A model generated the notes under the pieces. It worked only from the letters and a program-made list of their open reading frames with translations, was not told the origin of the DNA and searched no databases. Positions 1 to 7,937 of a DNA stretch of 64,000 bases are shown here, in pieces (position 1 is the stretch's first letter; each line of letters opens with the position of its first letter). This DNA comes from Lachnospiraceae bacterium (GTDB lineage Bacteria; Bacillota; Clostridia; Lachnospirales; Lachnospiraceae). The stretch is from positions 1 through 64,000 of the forward strand of contig SVEK01000003.1 of assembly GCA_015057405.1 (NCBI GenBank). The letters are read 5' to 3'. The position numbers and the translations under genes were made by a program.

Positions 1-113
1 CATTGTACGGCAAGTTCCTAGTTGATAGATATGTATGATATATGTACATTTCGGCTGGATTGATTTTATTACCGCCAAATAGGGATTGGTTCTCTGTACA
101 AGAATAAAAACTA

Positions 114-161
114 AATTGCCATACCATAACGTAGGTGCGTTATGATATGGCAATTATTTTT
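114..161 (+). terminator. Rho-independent terminator, probably bidirectional
   Basis: A near-perfect stem (AATTGCCAT... paired with ...ATGGCAATT, 18 bp with one interruption) is followed by a T-rich tract on the plus strand, and the other strand also runs into T's. It lies about 75 bases after a short open stretch (positions 3-38, ending in TGA) that could be the 3' tail of a plus-strand gene entering from the left. That tail is too short to identify. Confidence 0.7.
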
Positions 162-257
162 ACTGATATATGTTTATATTTGTTGACAATGATAACACAA
201 TATGGTATTTGCATACCCACTTTGTGTGCGATAAACTATTTGCCTTATTGGCCATAT

Positions 258-324
258 AAATCACCTTTCCTTTCTTATAAGATAGCCTGAACAACTATAT
301 TATAACGGAAAGGTGATTTTTTTT
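258..324 (+). terminator. Long-loop terminator-like hairpin
   Basis: Thirteen bases at 258-270 (AAATCACCTTTCC) are perfectly complementary to 307-319, and eight T's follow on the plus strand. The 36-base loop is longer than usual for an intrinsic terminator, so a structured RNA or remnant element is also possible. No gene lies immediately upstream on this strand within the window. Confidence 0.5.
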
Positions 325-399
325 ATAACCTCCGACGCGCACCCGCATAGCGGGGGGGTTATATTTCGCACGCTTCGCGAGCTCAACCGGGTCACGACC

Positions 400-441
400 C
401 ATAAATAAAAATGCCTATCCTGTATGACCCACAGGATAGGC
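400..441 (-). terminator. Terminator-like hairpin, minus strand
   Basis: A perfect 10-bp stem (413-422 with 432-441) with a 9-base loop is followed on the minus strand by a T-rich run (ATTTTTATTTAT). It could end transcripts coming leftward from the tRNA-Leu, about 500 bases upstream on that strand. Confidence 0.5.
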
Positions 442-485
442 GATGTTTGCTAAACAAATTCAAGAGAATTTGTTTTACACGTTAC

Positions 486-545
486 AAAGTGCATACAGGC
501 GCCCCTTCAGGTCACTTGTCCCACGGTTGTCGTGCGAATAACAGG
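486..545. repeat. Repeat unit A, short copy containing a tRNA-Leu 3' fragment
   Basis: About 46 bases at 486-531 match 805-850 with only a few differences. The following 530-545 (TCGTGCGAATAACAGG) match 936-951, the 3' end and flank of the tRNA-Leu gene, with one mismatch. The unit therefore looks like a second copy of the region at 804-951 from which the central hairpin has been deleted. Copies of a tRNA 3' end are a classic footprint of integrating elements, but no integrase is present here. Confidence 0.6.
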
Positions 546-628
546 GCGCTAGACGTCCGGAGGACGTCTGCTAAGCGCCGACCGAAGCAAAGCGTAGACC
601 TTGAACCGGTTTCAAGGTCTACGTCCGC
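546..628. other. Back-to-back hairpins in a gene-free stretch
   Basis: Two strong inverted repeats lie side by side: 551-558 with 562-569 (AGACGTCC/GGACGTCT), extended by GGCGCT/AGCGCC at 545-550 and 574-579; and a perfect 12-bp stem, 594-605 with 611-622. The base composition is clearly more GC-rich than the surroundings. Open frames through this stretch appear to be by-products of the palindromes, so no gene is called. Confidence 0.6.
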
Positions 629-768
629 AGAACAAAGAATGTCGCTTGCGACATTCTCCGCCTGCGGCGGGTTGCGTTAGCAACATTTTCCTCTCCGCCG
701 CAGTGCGTTCCCGCGGAGCGCTTTTGCTTACTAGGACAATTTCAAAGAAATTTCCTAGTAAGTAAAAA
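629..768. repeat. Dispersed hairpin repeat, copy 1
   Basis: This 140-base element matches 20531-20670 over the same length with few differences, and a deletion derivative occurs at 35888-35930. It contains three internal inverted repeats: GAATGTCGC/GCGACATTC near the left end, a small GTTGC/GCAAC stem, and CTTACTAGGA/TCCTAGTAAG at the right end. On the minus strand it follows a terminator hairpin directly, as do the other copies. It carries no gene. It may be a REP/MITE-like non-autonomous element. Confidence 0.8.
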
Positions 769-802
769 GGGACATTCACGTTTATGAATGTCCCCTTTTT
801 TT
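764..802. terminator. Bidirectional terminator abutting repeat copy 1
   Basis: A 14-bp stem (AAAAGGGACATTCA with its complement, one bulged G) has a 6-base loop and is bordered by A's on one side and T's on the other, so it could work on either strand. On the minus strand it lies between the tRNA-Leu region and the 140-base repeat. Confidence 0.7.
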
Positions 803-803
803 C

Positions 804-951
804 GAAGTGCATACAAGCGCCCCTTCAGGTCGCTTGTCCCACGGCTGTCGCCGTATATACGCGGGATGTGATGCATCCATCTACGAGCAAGCTCGTGTCG
901 GATGCTCACATCCCGCTATGCACTTCTCGTAGCTATCGTGCGGATAACAGG
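804..951. repeat. Repeat unit A', full copy with nested hairpin and tRNA-Leu 3' end
   Basis: Full version of the unit at 486-545. The part from 804 to 926 is bounded by perfect 10-base inverted ends (GAAGTGCATA / TATGCACTTC). Inside is a nested hairpin at 861-916 with an 11-bp outer stem (GCGGGATGTGA), then GCATCC/GGATGC and ACGAGC/GCTCGT. The right end overlaps the 3' end of the tRNA-Leu gene. Confidence 0.65.
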
Positions 952-1018
952 ACTTGAACCTGCACGGTCTCCCACTAGAACCTAAATCTAGCGCGTCTGC
1001 CAATTCCGCCATATCCGC
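939..1018 (-). tRNA. tRNA-Leu (anticodon UAG)
   Basis: The minus strand folds as a class II tRNA: acceptor GCGGATA/TATCCGC, anticodon stem CTAGA/TCTAG around loop TTTAGGT (anticodon TAG, reading CUA), an 11-base variable arm, and T-arm GCAGG-TTCAAGT-CCTGT. The discriminator base is A at 939. The CCA end is not encoded. The variable arm is short for a leucine tRNA but the rest of the fold is intact. Confidence 0.95.
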
Positions 1019-1029
1019 AAGCAAAGACG

Positions 1030-1058
1030 ATTATATCACAAAGAATTTTCTAAAACAA
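1030..1058 (-). promoter_or_regulatory. SigmaA-type promoter for tRNA-Leu
   Basis: On the minus strand TTGTTT (-35) is separated by 17 bases from a perfect TATAAT (-10, plus-strand 1030-1035), about 12 bases before the tRNA. The -35 element is weak. Confidence 0.6.
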
Positions 1059-1067
1059 GTATCATTT

Positions 1068-2084
1068 TTACAGTCTTTTCATTAACGTTCGAATCAATTT
1101 ATGGTAAACCACTGCAACAACAACACTTAGCAACAGTGACACTGTCATTGACAATACTGTGGCAAATCCCTGAACAGGAAGTCTTGCTGCTAACATTTTC
1201 TTTATAATCAAAAAACATGTCGCATGGGTCAGGTACCATTCATATGAAAACTCGCATATTTTTTCACACAAACTCCTATATGGTTTTACAAATCGGTAAA
1301 TCACCAATGCTATCCCGCCGTAACCAACTGCGAGAAAACAGTCATTGAATGATTTGAGTACACCACCCATGCTTCCCAGCACACCGCCAATTGCAAGTCC
1401 AAAAATTGCAATCGGCAAAAGGTATACGGTTTTAATTTTTATTGTTTCGTTATTATACAGTTTTTCAGCCAAACACATTCCAATAGCAAACTCCCATAAA
1501 TACTGAAGGAAAAAACTGTACCATATACGTTCCGTACCTAAAACGGTCATTCCGGTAATTATCCACCATGCACAACTAATCAGAAAACAAATTGCCGCAA
1601 ACAGTCTCACACTAATTATTTTTTTTACCTTATACAAAACAACAAACACTAAATAAAACTGAAACAATGTGGACATGTACCATAACGGATACGAAAAACT
1701 CCCCTCAAATTCCGGAATAAACATTTTATACAACAACAAGTGACTTGCCAAAGCTGAAATTCTCTCGTTAAATGAACCATCAAAAGTAAAAGGCACTATA
1801 GCAATAATCAGCACCACTATTATGTACGGAATGTATATTTTGAAAAACTTGCTTTTCAAAAATTCAAAATACGAAAGTTCTTTTTTTCTTTGTGAAAGAT
1901 ATAATCCGAATCCGGAGCAGAAAAAGAAAATATGTACACCTGTTCCACCCAGACTTGAAACTTTGTCTATAATACCAATTACATTATAGTTCTGAATCAG
2001 ATGCATTAAAACTATAGTAATTATAGAAAAACCTTTCAAGTAATTAATCACATCATATCTGCTTTGTCCGCCCCTAATCTCCAT
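1068..2084 (-). CDS. Acyltransferase 3 family integral membrane protein
   Basis: A 338-residue polytopic membrane protein with about ten hydrophobic segments. It shows the acyltransferase-3 (OafA/WecH-type) pattern: an N-terminal segment ending in a His (IVLMHLIQN, near residue 27), which is the proposed catalytic residue of the family, and the motif SYPLWYMSTL near residue 130. Family members O-acetylate surface polysaccharides, peptidoglycan or lipids at the membrane; the substrate here is not evident. The ATG at 2084 is preceded by AGGAGAAGGA. The gene follows the secreted LRR protein gene on the same strand by about 35 bases, so the two may be co-transcribed. Confidence 0.85.
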   Translation of the reverse strand: MEIRGGQSRYDVINYLKGFSIITIVLMHLIQNYNVIGIIDKVSSLGGTGVHIFFFCSGFGLYLSQRKKELSYFEFLKSKFFKIYIPYIIVVLIIAIVPFTFDGSFNERISALASHLLLYKMFIPEFEGSFSYPLWYMSTLFQFYLVFVVLYKVKKIISVRLFAAICFLISCAWWIITGMTVLGTERIWYSFFLQYLWEFAIGMCLAEKLYNNETIKIKTVYLLPIAIFGLAIGGVLGSMGGVLKSFNDCFLAVGYGGIALVIYRFVKPYRSLCEKICEFSYEWYLTHATCFLIIKKMLAARLPVQGFATVLSMTVSLLLSVVVAVVYHKLIRTLMKRL

Positions 2085-2120
2085 CTTTTATCCTTCTCCT
2101 TAAATTCTTTTCCGAATGTT

Positions 2121-3431
2121 TTAATTACCATACCATTTAGAATTGCTGCTCACATATCTTGCCACATCAATTTCGCATATTACTTTAAGTTTTAACTTCT
2201 TTTTGCTTGTGTATTTTCCGGCAGTAGTTGTTTTAAGTTTAACATACTTACCTTTCTTATTTTTCTTGTACAACGTATATTTTACACTTACCTCACGAAT
2301 TGATGATTCGTCTTTACTGTTCTTAATATTACATTTTATCTTGTTCCATGTGTAAGTATACTTGCGTGTCTTTTTATTATATTTGGATTTAACTTTTGTA
2401 ATTGTGGTTTCTGTTTTGTTAAAAGCATCATTAAGTTTAGTTCCCTTAATGGCTAACTTAGGGTTGCCAAGCACAATTTTGTCAATGTCAGCTTCATCAA
2501 GACATAAAGTTTTAACATCCCCTGTATCTTTAGGAATTACAAGTTCTTTTATCCCCAAAGAATACATAGATATCACCATGGAATCCGACTGGCAATTCTC
2601 GAATGCCTCTTTATCAAATACAAACTGTTTCACTGAACCGTATATCCCCGCCGAAACCTCTTCTTCACCACAGGAAAAACTGCCGTACGCAGTTATTTTA
2701 TTAAAGTTAGTGCCGTAAAATGCCGAGCCGATTCTGATATCACCCTTGAAAACTATCTCCGCTAAAGACTGACATCTGCTAAAATTGTTGTCGTCTATCC
2801 TAAACAGACTCTTTGGCAATTCAATATTTGAAAGGGAATACATATAACCAAAAGCGCCTTCTTTAATCATAGTAACGCCTTCAGGAATCTTAAGACTCTT
2901 GACCTTAAAATCATAATAATCGATAACACATCTTCTCACATAATTGACTGCCCTTATACAGTTCGGCAGATTATCCTTCGTGTATCGATCCGGAAATAAA
3001 GCAAGTGCATCTTCACTCGTAAGATCTTCGTTGTCATACTCCGCATCGTAAGGAACTCCGATATATATTACCTTGTATCCGTCTATTGTATCGGGAATTA
3101 TAATCTCTTCACCATAGTTCTTAATCTTCACGATACTTGCATACTTGTTTGTTTCATCCACAACCGTATAATCAAAGCTACCGCTTGTTTTTATGTTCAA
3201 ACGCTTATACTGATCACTCGGACCGTATGAAGGTGTCACAGTTGGAGATGCTGTTGCTGTTGCTCCTGCTGTAGGACTTGGTGCAACCGGAACCGGCATC
3301 GGAATCGGATATGTGTTACCTGCTGCCTGTGCCGACGAAACACCGTTCCACGCCCCAAAAAGTGCTGCCGCAAGACCAAATGTTGCAACAATTTTAATCA
3401 TTTTACCCCAAAATACATTTCTTTTTCTCAT
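2121..3431 (-). CDS. Secreted BspA-type leucine-rich-repeat protein
   Basis: A protein of 436 residues with a signal peptide (MRKRNVFWGK, a hydrophobic core, cleavage near AQA-AG), then a Pro/Thr/Ala-rich linker (PIPMPVPVAP, TASPTVTPS) and irregular LRR_5/BspA-type repeats from about residue 80 to 340 (patterns such as LKIPEGVTMIKEGAFGYM). The C-terminal 90 residues are very lysine-rich and beta-like, as in several other secreted proteins of this window. I chose the ATG at 3431 because GGGAGG sits 7 bases upstream; in-frame codons further upstream lack a ribosome-binding site. Probably displayed on the cell surface for adhesion or binding; the ligand is unknown. Confidence 0.8.
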   Translation of the reverse strand: MRKRNVFWGKMIKIVATFGLAAALFGAWNGVSSAQAAGNTYPIPMPVPVAPSPTAGATATASPTVTPSYGPSDQYKRLNIKTSGSFDYTVVDETNKYASIVKIKNYGEEIIIPDTIDGYKVIYIGVPYDAEYDNEDLTSEDALALFPDRYTKDNLPNCIRAVNYVRRCVIDYYDFKVKSLKIPEGVTMIKEGAFGYMYSLSNIELPKSLFRIDDNNFSRCQSLAEIVFKGDIRIGSAFYGTNFNKITAYGSFSCGEEEVSAGIYGSVKQFVFDKEAFENCQSDSMVISMYSLGIKELVIPKDTGDVKTLCLDEADIDKIVLGNPKLAIKGTKLNDAFNKTETTITKVKSKYNKKTRKYTYTWNKIKCNIKNSKDESSIREVSVKYTLYKKNKKGKYVKLKTTTAGKYTSKKKLKLKVICEIDVARYVSSNSKWYGN

Positions 3432-3670
3432 AAATAGTCCTCCCATTTGTTTTAATAATAACTCTCCAATTGAACGTTCAATTCTGACTGTCATATATTA
3501 GTTCGACGTTACAATTTATTTCTTACATAAAAATACTAAAACATGGGATATTTTTTGTTAGATATGTTAATTCTTGATTTAACTTTTCTCAGAGTGAACA
3601 ACTTTCCGCACTCCGCTTCCGATAAGCTCTTCGCACATCACTTCTCTGCACAACTCCGCTTCCGGCGAGC

Positions 3671-4633
3671 CTACTTTACAGTAATCTTTGCCACGGCTTT
3701 TTTTCCGTTATTCAAGCGCACGGTAATCTTACATTTTCCTTTTTTTATTCCCCGCACTTTTCCCTTTGCAGATACTTTTGCAATTTTTTTATTGGACGAT
3801 ATAAACTTCACCTTTCCGGTATAACCTTTTGTAATACTGTATTTAAGGGTATACGTCTTTCCTTTTTTTACATTAATGGTTGTTTTCTTCAGTTTCACAA
3901 CATATTTTTCAGGCTTACTATTCGTATCTTCTGTCGTTTTGTCAGTTGTTATTTCAACAGGCTTTTTTGTTGACTTAGACATACTTTTTTCAAATTCAGA
4001 CGCTATATCCGCTTTTGCGTCGACACTGCATTTGGTTTCAGAATCATTGGCCACAGTTTCAACGTCAGATACTACATTTCCTCGAAACTCCTGAACCCAG
4101 TAATGCTGACCATTATAATACGCATGGCCTATTGCAATTGCTTTGATATTACTATTAAGCATATTACGTCTGTGCCCCTGTCCCATATACGGCTCGTTAT
4201 CTTCTTTCCATGCCTCAAACACCGCTTCAGCACTGTTATATCCATATGCAATATTTTCTGCACAGCAACCTGACCAGGCATAAGCTGTAAAACAGTTCTC
4301 ACCGCTTGGTCTCATATGATTATAATACACTGCAATCTCTGCAGCACGTTGCATTGCTGCCACTTCAAGATCATAATCATATACAAGCTTACCCAAACCT
4401 TCTGCTTTTATCTTTGTTGAGTCATCCTTGTCCCAATACCACGCTTCATCTCCCGTTCGAAGCTTATTAACCATAGAAAGCATAGTTCTTGCTTCAGTTT
4501 GTCCGTATGTAACGTTAAACTTAAGCGCAACCGTGTCAGCCGCATACAAATTCGTTACATTTGAAAAAACAAACAAGCTTGCGGTTACCACTGTCAAAAA
4601 TACAGCAACACTTTTTCTTAGTCTTTCTTTCAT
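3671..4633 (-). CDS. Secreted CAP/SCP-domain protein with C-terminal Ig-like (Big_2) domain
   Basis: A 320-residue exported protein. A signal peptide (to about residue 33) precedes a CAP (cysteine-rich secretory protein/SCP-like) domain, residues about 45-190, with hallmark segments YNHMRPSGENCF, AENIAYG and GHRRNMLNSN. The C-terminal 80 residues form a lysine-rich group-2 Ig-like domain (SSNKKIAKVSAKGKV). Bacterial CAP proteins are extracellular; their molecular role is mostly unresolved. Start taken at ATG 4633 (AGAGGT upstream) rather than an upstream TTG. The spacer downstream, 3495-3670, holds a direct repeat (CGGAAGCGGAGT twice, 43 bases apart) but no recognisable gene. Confidence 0.85.
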   Translation of the reverse strand: MKERLRKSVAVFLTVVTASLFVFSNVTNLYAADTVALKFNVTYGQTEARTMLSMVNKLRTGDEAWYWDKDDSTKIKAEGLGKLVYDYDLEVAAMQRAAEIAVYYNHMRPSGENCFTAYAWSGCCAENIAYGYNSAEAVFEAWKEDNEPYMGQGHRRNMLNSNIKAIAIGHAYYNGQHYWVQEFRGNVVSDVETVANDSETKCSVDAKADIASEFEKSMSKSTKKPVEITTDKTTEDTNSKPEKYVVKLKKTTINVKKGKTYTLKYSITKGYTGKVKFISSNKKIAKVSAKGKVRGIKKGKCKITVRLNNGKKAVAKITVK

Positions 4634-4720
4634 ATTATCTACCTCTTTCCCCAAACACAGATCTTAAACCAACTCCAATTAATTGTACAACAAAACATGT
4701 AAAAAGTTCAACAAAAATAA

Positions 4721-5887
4721 TCATTCATTTTTTGACACGTCAGGTCTTACCGCAATCCCATTCAACTCCACATGCTCATTAATCTGTATCATAAGATAAG
4801 GAATTCCGTCTATCACTCTTGTTTCTACAAGATGCGACTGTTCCGGGCTTACCTTGACAACCACATCCGCTGTCTTAATCTCAAACTTTCGATGATTGGT
4901 TATGTTGGTTGCCACAAACTTAACATCCTCCGCTTCATCCTCGCTTCGGACTTCATTTTGCATTACATTTTCATAACTTCTTTCAAATGTTTCAATCTTC
5001 TCCCTGCTTGCACCACTGCTTTCTATCAATCGCTTAACATCAGCTTTATCAAAAACCACCGGCTCCGGCAATTCTTTTTGTTCTTCTATCATTTCATTAA
5101 TACTGTCATGAATTGCCATAACTGTTTCAAAATTACACTCTTCCCCGAGAGTTTTTTCTATTATGGAGCTAAATGTAATGTTCTGGTTTTTACTTGTCAG
5201 AGGCTTAGTACAGGCAAACATGTTGTCCATAAATTCAGGACACATATTCTCACATTTTTTGGTGTAATATAACATGGCATGAATATCCGTATTCCTGTCA
5301 TTAAATGCCGGGAACAAAAATCCGTGCAACGGAGAATCTACCATCCAGTCACGAACCCTGGTTTCGATTGTATTAGCTTCAGCATTATAACATAATGCCG
5401 ATTTCTCAAGTTTAACAGGACACAGACAACATATAATATGTTCATATACGTATACGGAAGCATCATCCATTGCCATTCCGTCAGATGTAATCCCCGGAAT
5501 ATCATATGCCGCATGAGCAAGTATTATGTAATAATTCTCGGGATAATCGTAATACGCAATAACCTTATCATAAAATTCTTCTATAATATCATCATCTCTT
5601 AATCTGCTGTCACGAAGTTTCAGGAGAAACTCCTGAGTTCCGCCTTCATATTCCTGCTCTGTCGGAAATTCAAGATTGAGAAGATTCTTCCCGATAGTTC
5701 CCGAAAGACATCCTCTGAATATGTTGATATACTTAAACATTTCCTCTTCTTCCAAAGACAAAAACGCCTGCTTAAGTGTTGTTTTTACATTTTTTTCTGC
5801 GTCCACGTAACATCCGCAAAGTCTTGTCACATGACATTTGTTCTTATTAAACAATTTCTTAATCTCTGCTATCTCTTTTTTATTCAT
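4721..5887 (-). CDS. DUF4317 family protein
   Basis: A 388-residue soluble protein without signal peptide or membrane segment. The N-terminus (MNKKEIAEIKKLF, then a Cys-containing segment HVTRLCGCYVD) and overall length match the DUF4317 family, common in Lachnospiraceae and of unknown function. The central part contains several cysteines (CCLCPVK). It stands alone between the CAP protein and the response regulator; AGAAGGA precedes the ATG. No function is proposed. Confidence 0.75.
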   Translation of the reverse strand: MNKKEIAEIKKLFNKNKCHVTRLCGCYVDAEKNVKTTLKQAFLSLEEEEMFKYINIFRGCLSGTIGKNLLNLEFPTEQEYEGGTQEFLLKLRDSRLRDDDIIEEFYDKVIAYYDYPENYYIILAHAAYDIPGITSDGMAMDDASVYVYEHIICCLCPVKLEKSALCYNAEANTIETRVRDWMVDSPLHGFLFPAFNDRNTDIHAMLYYTKKCENMCPEFMDNMFACTKPLTSKNQNITFSSIIEKTLGEECNFETVMAIHDSINEMIEEQKELPEPVVFDKADVKRLIESSGASREKIETFERSYENVMQNEVRSEDEAEDVKFVATNITNHRKFEIKTADVVVKVSPEQSHLVETRVIDGIPYLMIQINEHVELNGIAVRPDVSKNE

Positions 5888-5928
5888 ACTGATTCCTTCT
5901 TTCCGTAAAGTTTTATCATTAAGCTAAT

Positions 5929-6636
5929 CTACAGTGTAAGATAAAATACTGCAAGCTGTGTTCTGTCGCGAAGTTCAAGTTTTTCAAGTATTTGGCTAAG
6001 ATAATTTCTTACCGTTCCTTCCGATAAGAACAACTTACCTGCTATTTCTTTATTGTTGAGGCCCTCCGCCACCAATTCAATTATTGCTATCTCTTTTTCT
6101 CCTATATCATAGGCTTCCCAGTCAATGGAATCCTTTCTCGATTCCTTTTCGGAATCATTCAAAGAATTACCGGAAACTTCTTTGTCTCTGCCGGCAGATT
6201 CACCGGAACTTAGAATTGCCGGAATTCTCCCAACCACTTCTCCTCCGAATACAGTCTGTCCTCCGGCAACTGCAAGCACAGCCGGTTCAATTCCTTCAAA
6301 ATCCTGTTTAAGAATATATCCTTTAACTCCCAGTTTTAATGCTTTAACAATATATTCATCATCATTAAATGTAGTTAACAGAAGTATTCGCGCATCCGGG
6401 TTACAATCCATAACCGTAGCTGCAGCCTCAAGTCCTGTCATATGCTTCATCCTGATATCCATCACAAGAACGTCAGGTTTATACTTATTATATAGTTCAA
6501 GTGCCTCACTTCCGTCCTGACCTGTCGCTTCCACAACAACACCACCTGTCACCTCCAGTATGGTTTTTAAGGACAAGGCAACTAATGTGTCATCATCAAT
6601 AATGACTACCCTTACTTTTTTGTTTTCACCTTCCAT
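5929..6636 (-). CDS. NarL/LuxR-type response regulator
   Basis: A 235-residue two-domain response regulator. The receiver domain (residues 8-125) has the acidic pair in VIIDDD, the phospho-acceptor Asp in VLVMDIRM and the conserved Lys in GYILKQ. A Ser/Glu-rich linker (about 145-175) leads to a LuxR-type helix-turn-helix (LNNKEIAGKLFLSEGTVRNY, near 195-215). It follows its histidine kinase by 27 bases and must be its partner. The divergent ABC exporter at 7938-11163 is the likely target, through sites in the shared intergenic region. Confidence 0.93.
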   Translation of the reverse strand: MEGENKKVRVVIIDDDTLVALSLKTILEVTGGVVVEATGQDGSEALELYNKYKPDVLVMDIRMKHMTGLEAAATVMDCNPDARILLLTTFNDDEYIVKALKLGVKGYILKQDFEGIEPAVLAVAGGQTVFGGEVVGRIPAILSSGESAGRDKEVSGNSLNDSEKESRKDSIDWEAYDIGEKEIAIIELVAEGLNNKEIAGKLFLSEGTVRNYLSQILEKLELRDRTQLAVFYLTL

Positions 6637-6663
6637 AGTATCTTCCCCTCATATTGCAATAGA

Positions 6664-7770
6664 TTATTTCATAATAGATACACTAATTCTGAATCCCTTA
6701 TCAGTAGATATGTTAATATTACCATTCAATGCCCGGACTCTTTCCTTCATACTTGCAAGTCCCATGCCACCTGTATAATCTTCCGGTATCTTAGTTCCGT
6801 TGTCATGTACCACAAGCTGATAAAATCCGGGATGCTCATTAATCTTTATCCTGACTTTATCAGAATTACTATGTTTAATTATATTATTAAGTGCCTCTTT
6901 GACTATAGCAATAAAACAATACTTAATCTCATTTGATACATCATTTCCTATGCTATAAGTATATTCTGTATTAAGCTTTGGAAATCTGCTTATCATTTCC
7001 TCAACGGCACTGTTAAGATCCACTGCCTCATCATGAAGATCGTGGACGCTTGTTCTTATATTATTCATAGCCGTATTGAGAGTTTCACCAAGTCCCGCTA
7101 TCTGCTCGGCAACAGCCTCGTCCTTCACAATAACTTTAAGAGCGCCTGCCTGAAGAATAGCTCTTGTAAGCATATGCCCGACATTATCGTGAATCTCCCT
7201 TGCAATTCTGTTACGTTCTTTAAGTGTCGCAACATTTATTTCATAATCCTGTCGCCTAATAAGTTCGGTATTCTTATTCTCAAGAATATAGGTTGTCTCC
7301 ACACCCTCGTCCCTTACTTTTTTCATTTTATCCATGGCCTTATTAAATGAGGATGTTTTGTATGCAAAAATCATCGTTGCCAAAAATATAACCGTCACAA
7401 ATATCAATACAATAAACATCGGAGACATATCATACTCAGTCTGACCTTTACCTTTGCCGGCTTCGTAACATATAGCAACAAAATAGACTATCGCAGCAGC
7501 CACCTGATAATTTTTTTTATTATTCAACATCACGTCATACATTACGAGGGGCAAAAAACATACATATGTAGGACAAATAAACGTAACAAGCAAATATATG
7601 GCAACGGCTATTTCATGTGAATACTTCGGAATCTTATCAAGATATACAATAAGTACAATAATTATGCTGCTCATACATGCCACAATATAGTTAATGTCAA
7701 TTCCGCATATGAAAACCGTCAGCATACACAACAGCCATATTACCGCCTTGTCAATCAGTTCATTAGACAT
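6664..7770 (-). CDS. Sensor histidine kinase (NarL/DesK-type, HisKA_3)
   Basis: A 368-residue membrane kinase. Residues 1-145 form about five transmembrane segments with almost no extracellular loop, typical of intramembrane-sensing kinases. A coiled linker leads to the HisKA_3 dimerisation box (RNRIAREIHDNVGHML, phospho-acceptor His) and a C-terminal ATPase with the N-box (EALNNIIKHS) and GGMGLASMKERV. Start: ATG 7770, ten bases after GAAAGG; a GTG two codons upstream is possible. Such kinases paired with ABC-2 exporters usually sense membrane-active compounds; that role is inferred from context. Confidence 0.9.
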   Translation of the reverse strand: MSNELIDKAVIWLLCMLTVFICGIDINYIVACMSSIIIVLIVYLDKIPKYSHEIAVAIYLLVTFICPTYVCFLPLVMYDVMLNNKKNYQVAAAIVYFVAICYEAGKGKGQTEYDMSPMFIVLIFVTVIFLATMIFAYKTSSFNKAMDKMKKVRDEGVETTYILENKNTELIRRQDYEINVATLKERNRIAREIHDNVGHMLTRAILQAGALKVIVKDEAVAEQIAGLGETLNTAMNNIRTSVHDLHDEAVDLNSAVEEMISRFPKLNTEYTYSIGNDVSNEIKYCFIAIVKEALNNIIKHSNSDKVRIKINEHPGFYQLVVHDNGTKIPEDYTGGMGLASMKERVRALNGNINISTDKGFRISVSIMK

Positions 7771-7828
7771 CTTCACATTACCTTTCTATCCGCAGAATCC
7801 ATGCGTGTTATCAACACTTAACACTGAA

Positions 7829-7844
7829 TGTGACATTTGTCACA
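7829..7844. promoter_or_regulatory. Perfect palindrome, candidate operator
   Basis: TGTGACATTTGTCACA is a perfect 7-2-7 palindrome between the divergent kinase and exporter genes. A looser inverted pair, GTCAC (about 7863) and GTGAC (about 7882), lies closer to the exporter. It also fits the Crp/Fnr consensus TGTGA-N6-TCACA, but the adjacent NarL-type regulator is the more economical candidate. Confidence 0.55.
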
Positions 7845-7937
7845 TCGATTTACTTACATTCGTCACTTACAATTATACATATTTCGTGACATAATTCCAT
7901 CATAAAATACAATATCGATTCACAGGGAGGAATTATA

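Noticed and set aside
183..211. Promoter with TTGACA near the window start
   Set aside because: The element 17 bases downstream (TATTTG) is a poor -10 and no gene follows on this strand.
411..812. Open frames of 66-89 codons on both strands in the hairpin block
   Set aside because: They consist of palindromic repeat sequence, have no ribosome-binding site, and the matching repeat at 20531 does not keep the same frame.
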